DNA from: Thermoplasmata archaeon
GTDB lineage: Archaea > Thermoplasmatota > Thermoplasmata > Lutacidiplasmatales > UBA184
Length of the DNA stretch: 34,074 nt
Assembly (NCBI GenBank): GCA_021827405.1
Contig: JAKAVY010000019.1
Coordinates: 1 to 34,074, forward strand
Reading direction: 5' to 3'
In this document: positions 29,393 through 34,074 of the stretch, one piece after another
Numbering within the stretch: position 1 is the stretch's first letter
How the letters are laid out: the number at the start of each line of letters is the position of its first letter
Notes under the pieces: model-generated
Told to the model about the DNA's origin: nothing
What the model saw: only the letters and a program-made list of their open reading frames with translations
The model's database searches: none
Position numbers and translations under genes: made by a program

Positions 29393-30862
29393 TCAGGGGG
29401 GGAGCGGAAGCGGCGCCCCCGTCTCCGGTTCCAAAGGAGGAGCGATGGAGGGGGTCCGGGCCGCCCGCCAGACGAAGTACACCGCCGGGACCAGCATGGC
29501 GCTGGCGACGTAGAGGAGGGTGAGATTGGTGTACAGGCCGATGACCACGATCGTGAGCATGGCCCCGGCCGTGACCGGGGCGATGATCCGGTAGAACGGA
29601 TGGGAATGACGGAGGGCCCCGTGCTCCACCGCGAGGGCCCGGTGGGCCTTGCGAAGCCCCACGGTGGCGGAGATCGAGTCCAAGGCGAACTCGAGCATGA
29701 GGAAGATCCCGGCGGCCGTGAGGACCACGCTGAAGAACGCGAAGACGGAGGAGGAGGTGAGCTCGGTGAGCTGGACCGCCACCTCGGCCGAGGTGATGAC
29801 GCCCACGCTGATCCAGGGGCTCTGGAAGCGGCGATGGAGCCGGGCGAAGGCCCCGGGGAACAGGCCGTCGCGCCCGAGGGCGTACCAGGCCCGGCTCAAG
29901 ATGAACGCGGTGAGCCAGAGGGAGCTTGCGGTGGAGATGATCACCGCCAGGTCCATCCCCCAGGTCGCGGAGGGCAGGACCCCGCCGATCCAGGTGGCCA
30001 GCGGGTCCGGGCTGGAGGAGAGGGCCGAGAGCGGGGTCTCCGCGACCATGAGGGGCATGGTGACCAGGTAGATGGCAAAGACGGAGAGGAGACCCAGGAT
30101 CCCTGAGGTCCCCGGCCAGTCGCGCGGGCGCCGTGCCTCTTCCGAGGCGTAGCTGTCGATCTCCCAGCCGTCCAAGATGGTGGCCACCACCACGAGGGCG
30201 AGGGCGAAGTCCAGCGGGTTCACCCCCGTGGAGAAGAACCAGGAGACCGACACGGGGTTCACCGTGTGGGTGGGCAGGGCGAAAAGCCCCACCCCCAGGA
30301 AAGCCCCGAGGATGACCACCTCCACGAGGAGGAAGGCCTCGGTGAACCGGGCCGTGGGCCTGGCCCCGAGGATGAGGGGAATGGCGGCCACCCCGGCCCA
30401 GGCGATGCCGGTCATGGACTGCCAGAAGACGCTCGAGACCACGGCGGGAGAGACCCAACCAAAGGAGGACAGGAGGCTCAGGGTGTAGGCACCGGCGGGC
30501 ACCAGGATCGGGGGGAGGGAGAGGAAGTAGGCCAGGGTGACGATCCAGGCCTGGAGGCCGCCGAAGCGGCGGCCCACGATGCGGCTTCCCCAGTGGTACG
30601 AGGCCCCCGCGTGCGGGTAGTGGATGTTCAGCTGGCGGAAGAGCAGCGCAGCGAAGAGGAAGAAGGGGAAGGCCACCAGCACGGACATGATGGCCTGGGG
30701 GCCGGCGTAGGCGACCATCACCCCGAAGGCGGCGGCCAGGCTGAACGTGGGGGCCACGCTGGAGGTGGACAGCGGGATGAGGTCGAGCAGGTGGAAGACG
30801 TTGCGGCGGAGCCGGGGGGCGGCTCCCCGGGCCGGTGGGGGAGGGACCTCGGAAGGGACCAC
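29393..30862 (-). CDS. APC-family amino acid/polyamine permease
   Basis: The 489-aa protein is a secondary transporter of the amino acid-polyamine-organocation superfamily with about 12 hydrophobic helices. The first helix region, VFHLLDLIPLSTSSVAPTFSLAAAFG, corresponds to the discontinuous helix that holds the substrate in this fold, and YPHAGASYHWGSRIVGRRFG is the typical conserved stretch after helix 2. Substrate identity cannot be told. The start is the GTG at 30862: upstream codons of the open frame run through the AT-rich promoter region and read as noise, while this start leaves about 24 residues before the first helix. A 14-bp palindrome lies 60 nt upstream. It stands alone, 106 nt before the Lsm gene. 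Confidence 0.88.
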   Translation of the reverse strand: MVPSEVPPPPARGAAPRLRRNVFHLLDLIPLSTSSVAPTFSLAAAFGVMVAYAGPQAIMSVLVAFPFFLFAALLFRQLNIHYPHAGASYHWGSRIVGRRFGGLQAWIVTLAYFLSLPPILVPAGAYTLSLLSSFGWVSPAVVSSVFWQSMTGIAWAGVAAIPLILGARPTARFTEAFLLVEVVILGAFLGVGLFALPTHTVNPVSVSWFFSTGVNPLDFALALVVVATILDGWEIDSYASEEARRPRDWPGTSGILGLLSVFAIYLVTMPLMVAETPLSALSSSPDPLATWIGGVLPSATWGMDLAVIISTASSLWLTAFILSRAWYALGRDGLFPGAFARLHRRFQSPWISVGVITSAEVAVQLTELTSSSVFAFFSVVLTAAGIFLMLEFALDSISATVGLRKAHRALAVEHGALRHSHPFYRIIAPVTAGAMLTIVVIGLYTNLTLLYVASAMLVPAVYFVWRAARTPSIAPPLEPETGAPLPLPP

Positions 30863-30921
30863 GGTAGGCCTGGACCTCGGGGGGGATGGCCACGGGGGAC
30901 GGGGTAGAAGAACGTTATGTC

Positions 30922-30935
30922 CTTTTCCGGAAAAG
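30922..30935. promoter_or_regulatory. Perfect 14-bp palindrome upstream of the permease, candidate operator
   Basis: CTTTTCCGGAAAAG is an exact dyad at the edge of the only AT-rich stretch of this intergenic region, next to GTTAAC (30935-30940). It lies where a regulator would overlap or flank the TATA box of the permease gene (candidate elements near 30915 and 30930 on the minus strand). It could be the site of a repressor or activator responding to the transported compound. Confidence 0.5.
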
Positions 30936-30940
30936 TTAAC

Positions 30941-31762
30941 ACTCCAAATCCGATCCCCCCGGGGTGGGGGTCTTCGGGCTCCCCCGTTCTCCGCGCCGCG
31001 CTCCGGGCACTTCGATCGAAACCCCGCTTCCGGAGCGGCGCCGTCGGTCGGAACGGTAGGCCGGTCATCCCGACGGCGGGGAGTCCGTACTCGGAAGGGG
31101 TCGGAACGGTCGATGCCCCGAGCGCCTTCCCTGACCGCCGGATTTCGACCGCCGAAGGGCTCCTTGGGCCGTCGGCGACCGGGGCCGGTCGCGGCAGCCC
31201 GCCCGCTTTCCCGGCCAAGCCCGGCCCTTTCGGCGCTCCGGGCCGGGAGGCTTCCTCGCTCTCCGGGGGTCACCCCCCGGGGCCAACACGCCCTGCGCGG
31301 GGGCCACCGCCCCCGTCACTGGGCGGCCCTCCACCACCCCTGGGACCTACGGGACTAGCGGGCAGTCGCTGACGGGTCCAACCCCGTGAACGTCCCGGTC
31401 GCCGGCTCCATCGGTTCGGTCGCCCCGATCGACGTGCCGGGCTCCAACGTCACCTACGGTTTCGCCCTCCTTCGCGGGGGCTACCAGGTCTGGAGGACCG
31501 TCGCAAGGACGGTCCCGGGGATCCTGACAATGCCTGTCCTCCCCCAGGGGCGTGACCAAGGTCCTGACAGGCCCCAGATGCCGCCCTCCCCCGGAGGGAG
31601 GCACGGACCGGTCCCTCCCGGACGAGGCCTGGGGAGAGGGGGGGCGGAGTCGCGTCCATTCGCAAGGACTCACCCACACCCCTCCGGCCCTCCTGGAATA
31701 GAGGGAGAAGCGGGGGGCATCTGCTGTCTCCCATGATTCTCCTGGCCACCTCGACCGCAAGT
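30941..31762. other. Long gene-poor region with GC hairpins and a decayed coding stretch
   Basis: No convincing gene covers this stretch. It holds several strong dyads: CGCTCCGG/CCGGAGCG (30999-31006 with 31030-31037) with the palindrome TTCGATCGAA (31011-31020) in its loop, GCGACCGG-GG-CCGGTCGC (31175-31192), CCCGGCCC/GGGCCGGG (31220-31227 with 31240-31247) and GGGGG/CCCCC at about 31265-31279. A stretch with coding-like third positions lies at 31386-31505. No tRNA could be folded here. It may be decayed sequence or contain a structured RNA. Confidence 0.4.
31386..31505 (+). pseudogene. Possible remnant of a surface-protein gene
   Basis: The plus frame from 31386 reads about 40 codons (NVPVAGSIGSVAP, then GSNVTYGFALLRGGYQVW) with strongly G/C third positions, as in real genes here. 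Just upstream, from about 31282, another frame reads PGTYGTSGQSLTGPTP and ends with a stop at the junction, as if a frameshift separated the two parts. Downstream of about 31505 the coding bias disappears. The phrase composition (Gly, Ser, Thr, sequon NVT) recalls the secreted proteins elsewhere in the window. No family can be named and chance is not excluded. Confidence 0.3.
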
Positions 31763-31763
31763 T

Positions 31764-31770
31764 CATTATC
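31764..31770 (+). promoter_or_regulatory. Possible TATA element of the APS kinase gene
   Basis: CATTATC lies in a short AT-rich patch 34-40 nt before the TTG start at 31804. Its centre predicts transcription start near 31793 and a leader of about 10 nt. The match is weak. Confidence 0.35.
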
Positions 31771-31803
31771 CTCGCGGCATCCCAGAAGGACTAGGCCAGG
31801 ACC

Positions 31804-32400
31804 TTGGAGCTTCCGCAAGGATTTTGCCTCTGGCTGACCGGCCTCCCCAGCGCAGGCAAGACGACGATTGCCCGCGAAGTGGAGCGACGCCTACGGGACC
31901 GGGGGGTCCGTACCGAACTGCTGGACGGCGACGAGGTCCGCCGCGGACTGAGCCCGGACCTCGGGTTCGACCGGAGATCCCGGGAATCACACGCGGCCCG
32001 GGTGACCTTCGTGGCCCGGATCCTCGCGCGCAACTGCGTGGTACCGCTCGTCGCCCTGATCTCCCCTTACCGGGAGTCCCGGGCGTTGGCTCGAAAAGAG
32101 ATCGGGAACTTCGTGGAGGTCTACGTAAGCACCCCCCTGAACGTCTGCGAGGAGCGGGACGTCAAGGGCCTCTACCGAAAGGCCCGGAAGGGGGAGATCC
32201 GTGGCATGACCGGGATCGACGACCCATACGAACCCCCGGAGGCTCCCGAGGTCGTGCTGGACACCGTGGGACAGAGCCCCGAGGAATCGGCCCAGTACCT
32301 CTTGGCGGAGTTGGTACGGTTGAAGTGGTTGCCCAGCCCCTTCTCGAAGCCACTAGCTCCGGGGAGCGCCGGCCCCGACCCTCCCAAGGTTCCCGTGTGA
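31804..32400 (+). CDS. cysC: Adenylylsulfate (APS) kinase
   Basis: The 198-aa enzyme phosphorylates APS to PAPS, the activated sulfate donor. The P-loop is GLPSAGKTT (13-21). ISPYRESRALARKEIG is the family's active-site segment, and DVKGLYRKARKGEIRGMTGIDDPYEPPEAPEVVLDT is the highly conserved APS-binding part. The length is near the usual 170-200, with an extra Pro-rich tail of about 25 residues. The start is a TTG: an in-frame stop lies four codons upstream, and this start places GFCLWLTGLPSAGKTT at the N terminus as in the family. No ATP sulfurylase or sulfotransferase is nearby. It lies beside a mobile-element remnant, so it may have been acquired; that is inference. Confidence 0.92.
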   Translation: MELPQGFCLWLTGLPSAGKTTIAREVERRLRDRGVRTELLDGDEVRRGLSPDLGFDRRSRESHAARVTFVARILARNCVVPLVALISPYRESRALARKEIGNFVEVYVSTPLNVCEERDVKGLYRKARKGEIRGMTGIDDPYEPPEAPEVVLDTVGQSPEESAQYLLAELVRLKWLPSPFSKPLAPGSAGPDPPKVPV

Positions 32401-32610
32401 CCCTCGGAACGAGCTACCCAGTCTCTTTCAAGCTCCCCCCGGCGACGCGTGCCCCGCAAGTGTGGTACCCTTGCGCGGTGGGGGGTCAGGGAAGGGAACC
32501 GAGAGAACGACTATGGGGGGAAGGGCGCGCGCCCGAGGAGCCCGAGCCCAAGGGGGGGTTCGCCAGCCTTCCCCCTCCCCGCCGACCGATCGTCCGGTCA
32601 TGGAGCGGCG
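32401..32610. other. Intergenic stretch between APS kinase and the IS3 remnant
   Basis: No gene, RNA or promoter could be supported in these 210 bases. The left end of the IS3-family remnant should lie here, but no matching terminal inverted repeat was recognised by eye. Confidence 0.4.
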
Positions 32611-32924
32611 ATGACCACGCGCTCAACCTAAAGTGCCGAGGAGAAGTTGCAGGTCGCGCGGGAGGGAATGGCGCCTGGGGCCAACCTCTCCGAGATCTGA
32701 CGTCGTCACGCGTCAGCTGTACCGCGCACTCCGAGTGGAGGTCCCTGGCCCTCGCCGGGATGAAACAGGGGCCCAAGACCACTCCCGGTGGAGATGAGAC
32801 CACTCTCCGTCACGGGAACGCTCGTCTCAATGAGATCCGGGAGGAGTACGCCCCGATCAAGGACCGTCCTCAAAAGACCCTGGAGGGAGACTCCTCGGGG
32901 AAGATCGACGGAGGGAGGCCGTGA
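32611..32924 (+). pseudogene. IS3-family orfA remnant (HTH protein), with two stops and a frameshift
   Basis: From the ATG at 32611 the reading is MTTRST, stop (TAA at 32629-32631), SAEEKLQVAREGMAPGANLSEI, stop (TGA at 32698-32700), then RRHA. This matches the helix-turn-helix of IS3 orfA, which typically reads SAEEKLxIVREGLxPGxNxSEICRRHGI, so the TGA replaces the expected Cys codon. The frame then shifts. In the new frame the C-terminal part reads ETTLRHGNARLNEI and KDRPQKTLEG, like the Leu-zipper coil at the end of orfA, and stops at 32922-32924, overlapping the orfB start. The protein cannot be made in full. Confidence 0.72.
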
Positions 32925-33328
32925 GGCGCCTCTCGGACGAGGGAGTGGCTCGCACGGCCACATTGGCCCGCGACTTCCACGGGGCCCGAGCCACCCTCTA
33001 CTAGGAACCTCGGATCGGTCCCATTCGGCGTCTCCATGCCGATGAAATCCGTGAATGCGAGCGCGTGCTGCGCGTGGCCCTGGCCCCTCCGAGCTTCGGC
33101 TACCGCCGGGTTCGGTTGGTCCTGAGTTGCCAGGAAGGGATGTTCACCAACCGCAAGTGCGTGCGACGGATCCGGAGGGAGGAAGGCTTGCAACAGGAGG
33201 TCCACTTCCCTCGACTGAGTTTGCCGGAGACCGGGAACTTGAGCGCCCAGGAACCGGACCAGCGACGGTACGCTGACCTCCCTTACGACAACACCACCGA
33301 CCTCGGTGTGGCCTTTCGCACTTTTTGA
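32921..33328 (+). pseudogene. IS3-family orfB transposase fragment
   Basis: The frame starting at the GTG (32921), which overlaps the orfA stop as GTGA, reads VRRLSDEGVARTATLARDF and GARATLY, meets a TAG (33002-33004), then continues EPRIGPIRRLHADEIRECE and PSFGYRRVRLVLSCQEGMFTN. NRKCVRRIRREEGLQQEVH follows, then AQEPDQRRYADLPYDNTTDLGVAF. These are the N-terminal orfB landmarks: the GYRR motif, the N-x-K-x-V-x-R-x-x-R-E-E-G-L motif and the region around the first catalytic Asp (usually WxxDxTY). The frame ends after RTF at 33328, about a third of the way into a normal orfB. The catalytic core is missing, so it is inactive. Confidence 0.75.
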
Positions 33329-33336
33329 ACCAGCCG

Positions 33337-33750
33337 TCACCTGCGGCGGGGGCGTGAACGTGGGACAGCTGCGCTGACCTCGAGGCAGATGCCATTCGGA
33401 TCTGCCACGTCGACCATCCTCCAGCCTGGGGTATCGTACGGACCACCCAGCCGCTTGGCTCCCCATGAGTCGAGTTCCTTGAGCGCCGCGTCGAGCTCAT
33501 CGACCCTGAAGCAGAGGTGGTCCAGTTCCACGCCCCCCGACCAGGGCCGGTAGAGCGGACTCTCGGGGGCGTACCAGTTCAGTTCGAGCAGCTGCTGGCT
33601 CCCGGGGCTCCTCAGCTGAGCCCACTCTCCTTTGATCTCCGGGTTTGTCCCTCTCCCGGTGAGCTTGAGCCCCAAGGCCTGGGTGTAGAAGCGGATCGAG
33701 TCGTCCATGTCCTTCACGCGGATGCCGGTGTAAATCATCCTGGCCTTCAT
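33337..33750 (-). CDS. VOC-family (glyoxalase/dioxygenase-like) metalloprotein
   Basis: The 137-aa protein has the two beta-alpha-beta-beta-beta halves of the vicinal oxygen chelate fold. The first half runs from MIYTGIRVKDMDDSIRFYTQ to LLELNWY; the second starts at ELDHLCFRVDELDAALKEL and ends with VADPNGICLEVS. Likely metal ligands are the Glu of LLELNW, the His of LDHLCF and the Glu of CLEV; the usual first-strand His is replaced (YTGI). It resembles glyoxalase I-like and fosfomycin/extradiol-type proteins, but the substrate is open. The ATG at 33750 is preferred because a TATA box (GTTTAAC, 33775-33781) lies about 28 nt upstream, which makes the message leaderless; an upstream TTG in the open frame lies inside that box. 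Confidence 0.87.
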   Translation of the reverse strand: MKARMIYTGIRVKDMDDSIRFYTQALGLKLTGRGTNPEIKGEWAQLRSPGSQQLLELNWYAPESPLYRPWSGGVELDHLCFRVDELDAALKELDSWGAKRLGGPYDTPGWRMVDVADPNGICLEVSAAVPRSRPRRR

Positions 33751-33774
33751 CGTTCCAGGAACGCACCTCCTTGA

Positions 33775-33781
33775 GTTAAAC
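33775..33781 (-). promoter_or_regulatory. TATA box of the VOC-family gene
   Basis: On the minus strand GTTTAAC, preceded by TTT, lies about 28 nt before the ATG at 33750, the typical distance for a leaderless archaeal transcript. A strong ribosome-binding-like AAGGAGGTG also lies in between (33763-33771), about 12-15 nt from the ATG, so a longer transcript with a leader is possible. Confidence 0.55.
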
Positions 33782-34057
33782 AAACCCTCCGGTCACCTCC
33801 CTTGAGCGCTGGCCCCTGCGAGTGGAACCGGTCGGTTTGATAGTGACCCCGAGACCGAGTTGTGTGAAGCAATCCGCCCTCGGGGGCAGCCGTGAGACTG
33901 CGACCCCATCTGCACCGACCGCCCTCAAGAGCTCGACGGTCCACTGGAACCCCCGCTCGAACGGCGATGGTTGGAGGAGTCTCCTCGCCCTCTTCGCTCC
34001 CGTCTTCATCGCCCCGGCCTTCGCGATCTTCCAAGAACTTCTCACGGCCTGGGTCAT
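33776..34057 (-). CDS. Hypothetical small protein at the window edge
   Basis: An open frame of 93 codons starts at the ATG at 34057 (MTQAVRSSWKIAKAGAMKTG) and is basic in its first half, with FQWTVELLRAVGADGVAVSRL in the middle. Third positions are mostly G or C up to about 33950, then less so. It ends inside the TATA box of the VOC gene, which argues against an intact functional gene. No family is recognised. It could be a fragment of a larger gene that begins beyond the window, or a chance frame. Confidence 0.3.
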   Translation of the reverse strand: MTQAVRSSWKIAKAGAMKTGAKRARRLLQPSPFERGFQWTVELLRAVGADGVAVSRLPPRADCFTQLGLGVTIKPTGSTRRGQRSREVTGGFV

Positions 34058-34074
34058 CTGCCCTCCTCGCCGCA

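Larger units (their letters stand above)
32611..33328 (+). mobile_element. Truncated and decayed IS3-family insertion sequence
   Basis: An orfA remnant (32611-32924) and the N-terminal third of orfB (32921-33328) lie in the order and overlap typical of IS3 elements. Both carry stop codons or a frameshift, and orfB breaks off shortly after the first conserved Asp region of the DDE catalytic domain. The rest of orfB and the right end are missing; the next gene in view is a VOC protein on the other strand. A/T-ending codons are more frequent here than in the neighbouring genes. Confidence 0.75.

Noticed and set aside
29393-31273. A 626-codon version of the permease starting at 31273
   Set aside because: The first 137 codons pass through the AT-rich promoter region and the hairpin stretch and read as Arg/Pro-rich noise; the GTG at 30862 gives a normal-length permease.
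30941-31762. A tRNA or CRISPR repeat in the large intergenic region
   Set aside because: No cloverleaf could be folded and no direct repeat with regular spacing was found; the dyads differ from each other.
32698-32700. TGA in orfA as possible selenocysteine or recoded Cys
   Set aside because: The same remnant has a TAA, a frameshift and a later TAG in orfB, so simple decay explains it better than recoding.
33065-33328. An 87-codon plus frame as an independent small gene
   Set aside because: It is the continuation of the orfB transposase remnant after a stop codon, recognised by the GYRR and REEGL motifs.

Overview
The window comes from a very GC-rich archaeon, most likely a member of the Thermoplasmatota (moderate confidence at phylum level). 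Archaea-only or archaeal-type genes support this: EF-1beta, AglB/STT3, TiaS, RaSEA, an Lsm protein, a riboflavin kinase fused to a winged-helix regulator, a Sulfolobus-type 2-oxoacid:ferredoxin oxidoreductase, and TATA boxes 25-30 nt upstream of several start codons, some apparently leaderless.

Layout. (1) 3-109, minus: a tRNA-His(GTG) interrupted by a 32-nt intron in the T loop. (2) 142-9059, minus: a giant AglB oligosaccharyltransferase of 2190 aa, then a small surface glycoprotein, a zinc-ribbon protein, EF-1beta and a YdjM-type membrane protein; the first three are joined by ATGA overlaps and the rest are closely spaced. (3) 9285-10712, minus: a single-pass surface glycoprotein. (4) 10823-16826, minus: a six-gene operon with every junction overlapping: homocitrate/isopropylmalate synthase-like enzyme, LeuC, LeuD, a LeuB-like dehydrogenase, an SCP2-type thiolase and a DUF35 protein. 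It is divergent from (5) 17020-19685, plus: the alpha(gamma-alpha fused) and beta subunits of a 2-oxoacid:ferredoxin oxidoreductase. (6) 19729-22254, plus: TiaS and a zinc-ribbon/helical protein. (7) 22267-24201, minus: a beta-helix-like surface protein, divergent from hisS (24281-25642, plus). (8) 25521-29286, minus: Lsm, RbkR, RaSEA, NadE and a TPD-domain nuclease-like protein homologous to CDIN1; the last overlaps hisS tail to tail. (9) 29393-30862, minus: an APC-type permease with a perfect palindrome upstream. (10) 30863-34074: a gene-poor, more variable end with GC hairpins, a decayed coding stretch, a lone APS kinase, a broken IS3-family element and a VOC-family protein.

How the genes work together. 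Two themes stand out. The first is N-glycosylation and surface display: the enlarged AglB carries about eleven beta-sandwich repeats full of N-x-S/T sequons, and three further sequon-rich membrane-anchored proteins lie in the window. The second is 2-oxoacid metabolism: a chain-elongation cassette is translationally coupled to a thiolase/DUF35 pair and divergent from an oxidoreductase that turns 2-oxoacids into acyl-CoA, which suggests a route from 2-oxoacid elongation to acyl-CoA chemistry. The remainder is mostly translation and tRNA maturation (tRNA-His, HisRS, TiaS, RaSEA, EF-1beta, Lsm). No CRISPR array, rRNA or intact mobile element was seen.
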